From: Paramoeba atlantica | Taxonomy: Eukaryota; Discosea | Length of the DNA: 54,364 nucleotides | Direction: 5' to 3' | Assembly: GCA_977017575.1 (NCBI GenBank) | Contig: CDRNVI010000180.1 | Coordinates: forward strand, 1-54,364 | Shown here: in pieces, positions 1 to 10,964 of the stretch | How positions within the stretch are numbered: the stretch's first letter is position 1 | Layout: each line of letters begins with the position of its first letter | The notes under the pieces: generated by a model | What the model saw: only the letters and a program-made list of their open reading frames with translations | Database searches by the model: none | What the model was told of the DNA's origin: nothing | Program-made: the position numbers and the translations under genes

Positions 1-138
1 AAAGAGAGGTTTTGGAGAAAAAAAAAAGAAAAACGGATTGTTCCTTTATCCAGCCCCCACCTATTAATTTGTATGTAAAAAACCATACCACAAAAAAAAC
101 CCTTGGATTTTTTTTTGGAGATTCTTTTTTTTCTTTAA
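1..138. repeat. Inverted promoter segment, copy 1
   Basis: This segment upstream of the first TRIM-like gene is the reverse complement, with only small differences, of about 3965-4115 upstream of the second TRIM-like gene. The shared core includes a TTTGTATGTAAAAAACCATA stretch, read here at about 68-88 and on the other strand at about 4027-4047. Flanking sequences on the gene side (from about 140, and from about 4110) are in the same orientation in both units, so only this block is flipped. Its ends look like short inverted repeats (AAAGAGAGGTTTT at 1-13, AAAACCTCTCTTT near 138-150). Confidence 0.8.
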
Positions 139-139
139 A

Positions 140-483
140 ACCTCTCTTTCTCTTTTTTCTCTTTTGGTGATCTTTGTTGGAGTTTTGGTTGACTTTTTTC
201 ATTCCTTTTCTTTTCTTTTCTTTTTCTTATTCTTTTTTGTGTTTATTCTTTTTTGGTTCCTCTCTCTCACCTTTGATTTTTTTCAAACAGAATCAACCCC
301 TTCCCTTCTCTTCTTTCCTTCTTTCTTTCTCTTCTTTCTCTCTCAACTTTTTTGAGATTGTTGTTTTGGTTTGTTTTTCTTTCTTTTTTCTCTTTCTTTT
401 CTTTTTCTTTTTGTTTCTCTTCCTTTTGATTTTTTACTTTCTTATTTCTTTTTTGTTATTGTGATTTCTCTTTGTGCAGAAAA
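140..483 (+). other. Pyrimidine-rich leader, probable 5'UTR intron of TRIM-like gene A
   Basis: Almost pure C/T on the coding strand, ending TTTGTGCAG immediately before AAAAATGAGC. The same leader and TGCAG/AAAATG junction precede the second copy (4120-4521). The TGCAG looks like a 3' splice site, so the start codon may be placed just after a leader intron. The 5' splice site was not fixed by eye; candidate GT sites lie around 170-370. Confidence 0.45.
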
Positions 484-2846
484 ATGAGCGATAAAGGGGG
501 AAAAAGAAAGAGAGGAGGAACAGAACTAGAAACTGAGAAAAGAAGAAAAACAAAAAGAGGAAAGAAAGATCAAATTGATGGTGATGATGTTGTTGTTGTT
601 GTGATTGAGAATGAACAAGAAAGAGAAAGAAGTGAAGATGTTCTTGGAAAGAGAGAACAAGAAGGAGAACAAGAAGAAAGAGAAGAGGTGGTGAAGAGAA
701 GAAGAGAGAAAGAAGAAGGAGAAGAAATGAGGGAGAAAAAGAAAAGATTTGAGTGTGGAATATGTTTGGAATTGATGAGTTGGGAAAAAGAACCAAAGAT
801 ATTACCTTGTTGTACTCTTTCTTTTTGTTTTCTTTGTCTTAACAAACTCTTTCTTCTTCAAAATCCATCCACAACTTCTCCTTCTTCTTCTCCCTCCTCC
901 TCTCCTTCTTCTTTGTCTTCATGTTCTCCTTCTTCTTCATGTCCGTCTTCTTCGTCTTTGTCTTCATCTTCGTCTTCGTCTTCATCTCCTTCAATATCCT
1001 CTGAAAAGAAGAAGAAAGGAGTGAAATGTCCAGTGTGTAGAAAAGTGAATGAATGTGAAAGAATTGAAACACTGGATACAAATTATTTGATTCCAGAAAC
1101 AATTGATATTCTTATTTCTTCTTCTTCTTCTTCCAATTCATTTTCGTTGTTTTCACAACCTTCCTCCAATCAATCAAGTTTTTATTTTTTGTTCTTCTCT
1201 TTTCCATTTTTCTCTTTCTTTTGATTTTTTTCTTGATGTTTTCTCAATTTTTGAATGTTTTTATTTTGTTTTATGTTTGTTTCTCTCTATTTATTTTATA
1301 AATTCAAATTTGAAAAATAGAAGAACATTGTGGAATGGAATGTGTGAATTATAAAACGTGTGGAGAACAAACTGAAATGTTTTGTTCCATTTGTAACATG
1401 TTTATTTGTGATTCTTGTGATCCATCTCACACTTCAACTATTTTCTCTCAACATCACAAACGATTACCTCAACAACACACCTCCAACACTCCTAACACTC
1501 CTAACACTCCTAACATCAACATTTTATCAGGGGGTGATGGGGAATTGAAAAAGAGAGAATGTTCAAAACATCCATCTGAGTTGATTTGTGGATATTGTTT
1601 TGAATGTTGTACTCTTGTTTGTATTCGTTGTGCTCTTGAAACACATGGTAATCACAAAGAGAAAGTTCAAGCGATTGAAGAGAGTGTTTTGAAGAAAAGG
1701 GATGAATTTGTAAAGATTGGAGATGGGTTGGAGAAAAGATTGATTGAGATTGAAGAGAAAAGAAAAGAGATTGAAGAAGAAATGAAAGAATTGGAAAAGA
1801 AATTAGAAAAGAAAAGAATTGAAAAGAAAGAAATAGAATTGGAGAAAGAAGATTTGAGAATAAGAAAAGATTCAATCATTCGTTTATCCAACACACCATC
1901 TGATGTTTCTCTTTTTGATGATCAACTTTTTTCAACTCTCCTTCAAACAGCAAACGATATTGTTTCTGAAGGAGGAGTTGGATTAAAACGAAAGAAAGGA
2001 GTGATTTGTTGTGATGGTGATTCTTTTCGTTTTGTTTCTTCTTTTCCTTTGAAGAGCAAACCTCGTGGAGTGAGTGTGAGCGGTGATGGGAATATTTTTA
2101 TTTGTGAACCTGAGAGTGGATTGAGAGTGAGAGACAAAGAAGGAAATGAGATGATTGATTCAACAATTCAGAAAACAATTGATTCACTTCATTTGAAACC
2201 TTTTGATGTTTCAATTGGATTGAATGATCAAATTGTTGTTCTTGATTGGTCTCAAGATAGGAATAGAGTTGTAATATTAAACAAAGAAGGAGAATTGATG
2301 AAATCGTTTGGATCAAAAGGTTCTCGACATGGTCAGTTCAACAACCCATTTGGAGTGGGTGTAGATGGAGAAGGTCGAATTATTGTTTCTGACACTTACA
2401 ATCACCGAATTGAAGTGTTTGAGAATGATGGATCTTTTATTCGATCTTTTGGTTCAAAAGGTTCTTCTGAAGCTCAATTTAACTATCCTTCTGGTGTTGT
2501 AGTTGATGGAGATGGGAATATTGTTGTTTCTGATTGGGGGAATCATCGAATTCAAGTGATAGATATTGAAGGGAATTTTATTCAATGTTTTGGAACAAGT
2601 GGTTCAGGTGATTCTCAATTATATTGTCCAACAGGTGTTAATGTGGATGGGGAAGGTAGAATTGTTGTTTGTGAAGGAGGAAATGGAAGAGTGAGTGTGT
2701 TTGAGAAAGATGGAACTTTTCTTTTTTCATTTGGTAAAGATCGAATGAAGAAACCTCGTGGGATTGTTGTTGATTCATTTGGAACAATTATTGTTTCAGA
2801 TTTGAAGAAAAAGTCAATTGAATTTTGGAATTGTTTTTTCATTTGA
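484..2846 (+). CDS. TRIM-like RING / B-box / coiled-coil / NHL-repeat protein (copy A)
   Basis: Two exons, 484-1177 and 1321-2846, joined in phase 1 across a T-rich intron. The order is: a highly charged N-terminus; a RING-like finger (CGIC...CFLCL...CPVC) whose C6-C7 loop carries a long serine-rich tract; two B-box-like zinc modules (the second CSKHP...CGYC...CIRC...H..H); a charged coiled coil; then about five or six NHL/beta-propeller repeats (for example NNPFGVGVDGEGRIIVSDTY). In animals this layout is the TRIM2/3/71 class, where RING acts as E3 ubiquitin ligase and NHL binds RNA or protein. Here that role is inferred from architecture only. The RING lacks the usual histidine after the third cysteine (LPCCTLSFC instead of C-x-H-x-x-C), so ligase activity is uncertain. 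The start is the first ATG after the TGCAG junction and is shared with copy B. Confidence 0.85.
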
Positions 2847-2849
2847 AAA

Positions 2850-3289
2850 AAAGACTTTTCTCTTTTATATTTTTTATTTTGTTCTGTTTCTTTTCTTTTC
2901 TTTTCTTTTTTTTTTGACTGAATATTTCCCTTCCCCACACAATATTATTGTCAGATGTCCCTTTGATTTTGCGAGCACATGACAACAAAAATGATCGATT
3001 CCCCCAAAAAAAGACTCAAATCCCCTCTCCAACTCTCCCCTCATCTCCTCTCGTGTCGAGTTGTTGTTGTCTCGCGAATTCGTTTCTTTGTTTCCTCTCT
3101 CTCTTTGATCTCTTTGGTCTCTTTAACGTGAAAAAACATTCAGCAAAAAATCAAACAAAACATAAACAAAAATTACCAGACAACCTCCTATTTTTTTTGA
3201 TTGTACCATCTCCAAGAATTTGATATCTATTGAGAAAATTTTAGTGCAAAGGAAAAAGCAAAAAGAAAAAAGTGGATAAAATAAAATCA
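2850..3289. other. Intergenic region between TRIM-like copies
   Basis: T-rich at 2850-2915, the probable 3' end of copy A, then mixed sequence. Short open frames here (for example 2948-3223) have no recognisable domain or family-like composition. No gene was seen. Confidence 0.5.
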
Positions 3290-3795
3290 AAGTTGCTCCT
3301 CCTTCTTGGATAATGTAATTGAGAATCACCTGAACCTCTTGTTCCAAAACATCAAATCAAATTCCCTTCAATATCTATCACTTGAATTTGATGGTTCCCA
3401 TAATCAGAAACAACAATATTCCCATCTCCATCAACTACAACACACCAAGGATAGTAACCTCCCTCGGTGATGATAAAGGAGAAGAAGAGGGAGGAGAAGA
3501 CGAAGAAGAAGAAGAAGTTGTGGATGGATTTTGAAGAAGTTCTTTTTCTTCTCTTTCTTCTTGTTCTCCTTCTTGTTCTTTCTTTCCAAGAACGTCTTCA
3601 CTTCTTTCTCTTCGTTCCTCTTCATCATCATCATCCTCAACAATTGAAACAATATGAGAAACATCATCATCATCATTTTGTTCTTTCTTTCCTCTTTTTG
3701 TTTTTCTTTTCCGCTTCATCAGCACCCCCACTTTTCACCATGACTTCTCTCTTTCTTTTTCCTCTTCCTCTCATCTTATTTTGAACTCAAACAAC
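3290..3795 (-). pseudogene. Inverted, internally deleted TRIM-like copy
   Basis: Read on the minus strand, about 3795-3540 matches the charged N-terminus of the neighbouring TRIM-like genes (KRKTKRGKK, then RSEDVLGK). It jumps directly to the LLQNPSTTS serine-rich linker, so the RING cysteines are gone. About 3460-3290 matches NHL-repeat DNA (for example the GATGGAGATGGGAATATTG block) with stops. The B-boxes and coiled coil are missing. It is divergently oriented to copy B across the promoter segment at 3965-4115, suggesting the family arose as head-to-head units. Confidence 0.8.
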
Positions 3796-3964
3796 AAAAC
3801 AAAAAAGAGTTTGTCAAATAGAACTTAAGAGAGAGAGAGAGAGAGAGAGATTGGTCAGAAAAAAGAAAACCAACAATCTTTTGGAAAAGGAAGAAGAAGA
3901 AGAAGAAAAAGGAAGAAGAAAAAAGAACCTCACACAAAAAGATTTCTCTTCAAAAACAAAAATC

Positions 3965-4115
3965 CAAAAAAAAAAGAATCTCCAAAAAAAAAAATACAAA
4001 ATCAAAAAAAGGGTTTATTTTTTGTGGTATGGTTTTTTTACATACAAATTAATATGTGAGGGTGGAATAAAGGAACAATCTGTTTTTCTTTTTTTTTCTC
4101 TCCAAACCCTCTCTT
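3965..4115. repeat. Inverted promoter segment, copy 2 (candidate bidirectional promoter)
   Basis: Reverse complement of 1-138. It lies between the divergent pseudogene (3290-3795, minus) and copy B (plus), the position expected of a bidirectional promoter. A (GA)n tract at about 3830-3850 lies on the pseudogene side. No TATA element was assigned. Confidence 0.7.
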
Positions 4116-4521
4116 TCTCTTTTTTCTCTCTCTCTTTTCTCTCTCTCTCTCTTTCTCTTTTTGTTTTGGTGATCTTTGTTGGAATTTTGGTTGACTTTTT
4201 TTTCTTTTTCTTTTTCTTTTTCTGTCTTCTTTCTTTTTTGGTTCCTCTCTCTCACCTCTGATTTTTTCAACAGAATCAACCCCTTCTCTTCTCTTCTTTC
4301 CTTCCCTTCTTCTTTCTCTTCTTTCTCTCTCTCAACTTTTTTGAGATTGTTGTTTTGGTTTGTTTTTCTTTCTTTTTTCTCTTTCTTTTCTTTTTCTTTT
4401 CTTATTTCTTTTCTTTTCTTTTTGTTTCTCTTCCTTTTGATTTTTTAAAAGAGTTGTTCTCACTTTCTTATTTCTTTTATTTTTTGTTGTGATTTCTCTT
4501 TTTTTGTTGTTGTGCAGAAAA

Positions 4522-6884
4522 ATGAGCGAACAAAGAGGAAAAAGAAAGAGAGGAGGAACAGAACTAGAAACTGAGAAAAAAAGAAAAACAAAAAGAGGAA
4601 AGAAAGATCAAATTGATGGTGATGATGTTGTTGTTGTGATTGAGAATGAACAAGAAAGAGAAAGAAGTGAAGATGTTCTTGGAAAGAGAGAACAAGAACA
4701 AGAAGGAGAAGAAAGAGAACAAGTGGTGATGGCAAAGAGAAGAGAAGACAAAGAACGAAAAGAAGAAGAAGAAGAAGAAAGGAGGGAGAAAAAGAAAAGA
4801 TTTGAATGTGGGATATGTTTGGAATTGATGAGTTGGGAAAAAGAACCAAAGATATTACCTTGTTGTACTCTTTCTTTTTGTTTTCTTTGTCTTAACAAAC
4901 TCTTTCTTCTTCAAAACCCATCCACAACTTCTTCTTCTTCATCTTCTCCCTCATCTTGTCCTTCTCCTTCTCCTTCTCCTTCTCCTTCGTCCTCATCACC
5001 ACCTTCTTCTTCGTCTTCTTCGTCTTCAACTTCAAGTTCTCCTTCTTCATCTTCGTGTCCTTCTTCCTCTGAAAAGAAGAAGAAAGGAGTGAAATGTCCA
5101 GTGTGTAGATGTGTGAATGAATATGAAAGAATTGAAACCCTCCAAACGAATTATTTAATTCCAGAAACAATTGATATTCTTCTTTCTTCAAATGTGGTGG
5201 TGGTCTCTTCTTCTTCCAAACAACAACCAACTTCAAGTTTCCTCTTTTTTTTTTTTTTTTTTAGATTTGTGTTTTGTTTCTTTGTTATTTTGATGAATTG
5301 TTTCAAGATGTCTGACTTTTCTTTTTTGAACAAACAAAAACAAAAACAAAAACAAAATAGAGGAGGAAAGGAAATGTGTGAATTTTGAAAGTTGTGGAAA
5401 ACAAACTCGAATGTATTGTTCTGATTGTAATCTCTTCATTTGCGATTCTTGTGATTCTTTTCACTCAACATCAATTTTCTCTCGAAATCACAAACGAACT
5501 GATGAATATCAAATTAAGAGTTGTGGCGATAATGGTGGTGATTGTGATTGTGATGTTGGTGATGATGGATTGTTGGGATTAGAGAAATTGAAAAAGAGAG
5601 AATGTTCAAAACATCCATCTGAGTTGATTTGTGGATATTGTTTTGAATGTTGTACTCTTGTTTGTATTCGTTGTGTTCTTGAAACACATGATGATCACAG
5701 AAAGAAGGTGAATTTTCTTGAAGAGAGTGTTTTGAAGAAAAGGGATGAAGTTGTAAAGATTGGAGATGGGTTGGAGAAAAGATTGAATGTAATTGAAGAG
5801 AAAAGAAAAGAGATTGAAGAAGAAATGAAAGAATTGGAAAAGAAATTAGAAAAGAAAAGAATTGAAAAGAAAGAAATAGAATTGGAGAAAGAAGATTTGA
5901 GAATAAGAAAAGATTCAATTATTCGTTTATCCAACACACCATCTGATGTTTCTCTTTTTGATGATCAACTTTTTTCAACTCTTCTTCAAACTGCAAATGA
6001 TATTGTTTCTGAAAGAGGAGTTGGATTGCCAGAACGAAAGAAAGGAGTGATTCGTTGTGATAGTGATTCATTTCGTTTTGTTTCTTCATTTTCTTTGAAG
6101 AACAAACCTGGTGGAGTGAGTGTGAACAGTGATGGGAATATTTTTATTTGTGAACCTGAGAGTGGATTGAGAGTAAGAGACAAAGAAGGAAATGAGATGA
6201 TTAAATCAACAATTCAGAAAACAATTGATTCACTTCATTTGAAACCTGTTGATGTTTCAATTGGATTGAATGATCAAATTGTTGTTCTTGATCAGTCTCG
6301 AGAAGATGGTTGTAGAGTTGTAATATTAAACAAAGAAGGAGAATTGATCAAATCATTTGGATCATATGGTTTTCAAGATGGTCAGTTTTATGCACCATTT
6401 GGAGTGGATGTAGATGGAGAAGGTCGGATTATTGTTTCTGACACATTGAATCACCGAATTGAAGTGTTTGAGAATGATGGATCTTTTATTCGATCTTTTG
6501 GTTCAAAAAGGTTCTTCTGAAGCTCAATTTAACTGTCCTTGTGGTGTTGTAGTTGATAGAGATGGGAATATTGTTGTTTCTGAGCTTGGGAATAATCGAA
6601 TTCAAGTGATAGATATTGAAGGGAATTTTATTCGATGTTTTGGAACAGAAGGTTTAGGTGATTCTCAATTACGTTCTCCACTGGGTGTTGATGTGGATGG
6701 GGAAGGTAGAATTGTTGTTTGTGAAGAAGGAAATAGAAGAGTGAGTGTGTTTGAGAAAGATGGAACTTTTCTTTTTTCATTTGGTAAAGATCGAATGAAG
6801 AAACCTCGTGGGATTGTTGTTGATTCATTTGGAACAATTATTGTTTCAGATTTGATCAATAAGTCAATTGAATTGTGGTATTAA
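4522..6884 (+). pseudogene. TRIM-like RING/B-box/NHL protein (copy B), frameshifted
   Basis: Paralogue of the gene at 484-2846 with the same exon layout: exon 1 4522-5236, intron ending AAAATAG, exon 2 from 5361. RING, serine-rich insert, two B-boxes, coiled coil and NHL repeats are all recognisable, and the RING again lacks the usual histidine. In the NHL region the A-run after GGTTC at about 6504-6512 has five A where copy A has four. This shifts the frame and gives a stop at about 6518-6520. The original frame resumes at once and runs intact to a TAA at 6882-6884. A single homopolymer indel with no other damage means either a very recent pseudogene or an assembly error. If the extra A is an error, this is a full-length functional paralogue. 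Confidence 0.8.
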
Positions 6885-7325
6885 TTTGAATGGGTTGGTA
6901 ACTTTGTTTAATTTTTGATTGTTTTTTATTTTGTTTTTTTGATTTTCTCTGACATTTTCCTGTTTTGTTTTTTCTTTTCTTGATGCGAATTAGATTTTTT
7001 CTTCTAATTATTTTTTTGCAAATCAGTTTTTAATGGAAAATAGCTCTGTGGTTTGTTCTCTCGTTGCGCTGCCAAGATTCTGATAAAAGCAGCCTTTGAT
7101 TCTTGTGAAAAAGAAAAAGAAAAAAAAAATGGATTTTTGAATTTTTTTAATCTCCTTCACTGTTCCACCAAAACAATAAGATCAAAATAAAGTAAATCAA
7201 ATTGTGCTCACTACCAATCCCTTCAGATCAACCATCCCTTTTTATCCATCATCCTTTAAGAAAATTAGGAGAAAACTCACGGAAATGGGATCGCAAATTT
7301 TTCACTCTTTCTTTTTCTGTTTCCG
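6885..7325. other. Intergenic region
   Basis: AT-rich spacer between copy B and the NPF/NlpC gene, containing a short dyad-like AATTAGATTTTTTCTTCTAATT at about 6987-7008. Presumably it holds the 3' end of one gene and the promoter of the next. No coding signal was seen. Confidence 0.4.
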
Positions 7326-10300
7326 TTGCTTGACAAAGCGGGAGGAGAGCATATTTCTGTGAGGAGGGAGAATGCGATGACTGAGCGAGGGAAGAAGTCG
7401 TCTCGGAAAGAAGAGAAAAAAAACTGGCTCGTTACGATCCTTGGGAAAGAGGGGAAAGAGGGGAAAGAGGGGAAAGAGGGGAAAGAGGGGAAAGAAAAGG
7501 ATTTTCTTGATCCTGGAAAAGAGACGTCTCTTACATCTTCAACTTCCCCTTCTTCGAAACTGATCCTCTCGCCAAGAAAAAGAGAAAGAGAAAGAAAGGC
7601 CAAAAAAGGGGCAAAGAAAACCAAACGGGTTGCAGCTCGACTCAGTCTGTTAGGAGAGAGAGAGAAGGGGGATTGTCGTGTTGGTGATGATGCACCGGTC
7701 ACCCGCCACACATCATCATCACCCCCTCAAACTCTTTATGAGAATCCTTTCTCTTCTTCTTCTGTATCAACTCCACTCTCTGATCGCGCCCCACGACCCC
7801 CTCCATTTTCTTCTTCTTCTTCTTCTTTTTCAATCTCTTCTCTTCGAAAATCACGAGAATCCAAAAAATCTTCACCAAAAAGTAAAAAGAGAGACAGTAC
7901 TCTGAAAGAAGACCAAAAGACATATCTCAACCCTTTTTCAGAAGGTGGAAAAGTTGCTTCTCTCTCTATCTCTTGTAATGATGGAGCCACTCAAACAGAT
8001 TATCAAAACCCCTTCTCTGACACTTTCCTCCCACAATCTCGAGAGATTGGACAAACACCGACAATAACAACAACAAAACCTCGAACAAGAGTCAAAAGAG
8101 GGTACACACTTTCTGGGTCAACAATACACAAAAATCTTCCAAATGCCAATTCCAAAACAACATCATCATCAACAACAGCTCCTTCATCTCTCTCTCCAAC
8201 ACTAACTCGATCAGCCACAACGTCAAATCGTCTTCTTGTTGGTTTCTCAGCCCTCAAGAAAACAAACCGAACAAATTCTCCTTCAAATCGAACAAACTCT
8301 CCTTTTTCAAATCAAACCACTTCCCCAAGAACAATTTCTCCTTCTCCTTCAAATCGAACCACTTCTCCTTCTCCTTCAAATCGAACCAATTCTCTTTTCA
8401 ACCGAACCAATTCCCGAACCATTTCTCCTTCTCCTTCAAATCGAACAGGTTCTCTTTTGAATCGAACAATCTCCGATCATACAACAAGAACAACTTCAGA
8501 TCAAGCACATTCTCCAGAGCGAACAAATTCAATTTTCTTATATTCTCCTGAGCATGGAGCGCTCTCTCCAACAAAATCTCCAACAAAATCTCCAACAAAA
8601 TCTCCAACAAAAAGAAAGAATTCTTCTTTATCACAAATAGAATTTAATCTTTCAAATCAAACACTTTTGCTCTCCAAAAAAACGATTTCTTCTCCTTATG
8701 AAAAAGCTCTTTCTCTCCCAAAAAGATCACCTCCTTCTCCTTCTCTTCCTCCTTCTCTTTCTTCTTCTCTTTCTCCTTCTCTTTCTCCTTCTCTTTCTCC
8801 TTCTCCTTCTCCTTCTCCTTCTCCTTCTCCTTCTCCTCTTGGATGGGCCCGACATAACGCTTCTCCTTCTTCTTCTTCTGTCTCTTCTCATTCTTCTTCT
8901 CCTCTTCCGATAAGAAAACAAAGATCTTTAACTCCATCACAACAAAGAGAAAGTCCTTTGCTCAAAGGACGAAACTTTTCTTTTCAGATCCAAAATCGAG
9001 AACTTGGAGAGAGAGAAGAAAGAGAGAGAAAAGAAAAAGAGATGAAAGAGAGAGAGAGAAAAAAAGCTGTGGAGTATGAGAATCCGTTTCAACAGGAAGA
9101 GAGGGGGAGAGAAGAAGAGAGTGGGGGCCAAGAAGAATTGAAAGAGAAAGTGAAAATGAAAATGAAAGAGAGAGAGAGAAAAAAAGCTGTTGATTATGAA
9201 AATCCTTTTCAAAGAGAAGAGAAAGAAAAAGAAAAAGAAAAAGAAAAAGAAGAAGAAGAAGAAACAGAAGAGAAAGAAAAGGAATATGAAAACCCATTCC
9301 TCCTGCAAATTTGGGAAAAGAGACAAAAAGAGAGAGAAAGATCCACAAAAGAAAGAGAGAAAGAGAGAGAAAAGAGAGAGAAAGAAGAGTATGAAAATCC
9401 TTTTTTAATGAAAGAAATGATACAAAATGCGAGAAAAATGTCTTGTTCAATACCTTCTTCTCTCTCTCTTTCTTCTTTCTCTTTTCCTCCTGATCTCCCT
9501 TCTTCCCCTCTCTCTCCTTCTTCTTCTCTCCCTCCTCTTCCTTCTTTCTCCCCTTCTTCTCTCTCTCCTTCTTCTCTCTCTCCTTCTTCTCTCTCACCTT
9601 CTTCTCTCTCCCCTTCTTCTCTCCCCCCTTCTTTAAAAAAGAGAGAAGAGAGAGATCCTCTTGCTCTTGGATTTGTTGATTTTTGTTTAATTTCTGCTCG
9701 TTCTTCTCATTTAAGATCTTTTTCTTGTGCAATTGGTTTTTTTTCTCTCTCTTTCTCTTTCTCTATTTCTTGTTCATTCTCCTCATTTCCTTTCTTCTCT
9801 CCTCTCTTCTCTCCTCTCTCTCCCCCTCTTCTCTCTCCCTCTTCTTTTATCTTTCTGTGATAAAAAGGAATGGAAGACAGCTCAGAAGAGATACAATGGT
9901 TTTCATCTCCTGTGGGGAAAAAGAGTTCTTTTTGGGAGTGGAATACTCCTTTTACTTTTGTTACCCGGGGTCTTCCTTCTTTTCAGATTTTGGTGATTAT
10001 TTTATTTTCTTTATTTTCTTTATTTTATTTATATTTATTTTATTTATTTTATTTATTTATGATTAATCAGATTTTGGGATTTTTTTTTGATTTTTTTTTG
10101 AATTTTTTTTGAATTTTTATTTTTATTTATTATTATTATTCTTTTTGGGAGTGGAATACTCCTTTTACTTTTGTTACCCGGGGTCTTCCTTCTTTTCAGA
10201 TTTTGGTAATTATTTTATTTTTATTTTATTTATTTTATTTATTTTTTATTTTATTTATTTCATTTCTTACATTTATTTTATATTTTTTATTCTATTTTTT

Positions 10301-10932
10301 TCGATTTTTTTATATTTATTATTATTCTTCTTTTTGGGAGTGGAATACCCCTTTTACTTTTGTTACCAGGAGTCTTCCTTCTTTTCAGATTTTTGGTTTT
10401 ATTTATTATTATTATTCTTTATTATTATTCTTATTGTTATTATTATTGTTCTTTTTGAATATTTCTTTTGTTTATGTGTTTTTTTTTTCTTTTTCCTTTT
10501 TATTTTCTTTTCTTTTTCTTTTTCTTTTTCTTTTTCTTTTTCTTTTCTTTCTGAAAAAAAACAAGACTAAAAACACCATCTTTCAAAAGCTCCACTCGAC
10601 AGATTTCTTTTCTGTGGATTTATTAGGCCGACGTGTCATTTCTTTTCCTTATTTTGAAGATGGAGAGTGTCACAATATTACTCTTAAGATTAATGTTTCT
10701 TCAAAAGAGAGTTGTGAGGTTTTTTTTTTAATTTTTTTGTTTTTTATTTTTTTTATTTTTTTTTTATTTTTTTTTTATTATTTTTTTATTTTTTTATTTT
10801 TTTATTTTTTTTATTTTTTTATTTTTTTATTTTTTTATTTTTTATTTTTTATTTTTTATTTTTTATTTTTTATTTTTTATTTTTTATTTTTTATTTTTAT
10901 TTTTATTTTTTATTTTTTAATTTTGTTTTTGT

Positions 10933-10964
<32 letters not shown>

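Noticed and set aside
164..464. Phe/Leu-rich open frames in the leader
   Set aside because: They are translations of pyrimidine tracts, overlapping in two frames, with no protein-like composition.
2948..3223. 91-codon open frame after TRIM-like gene A
   Set aside because: No domain, unlike codon use, and it overlaps the 3' flank.
8644..9732. Minus-strand open frames across the NPF gene
   Set aside because: Arg/Lys/Glu or Leu/Phe low-complexity shadows of TCT/GAA-rich plus-strand coding sequence.
9868..9992. Alternative frame of the second NPF/NlpC exon that reads as a membrane span (LLLLLLPGVFLLF)
   Set aside because: Splice phases on both sides fit only the other frame; this one meets a stop at the next junction.
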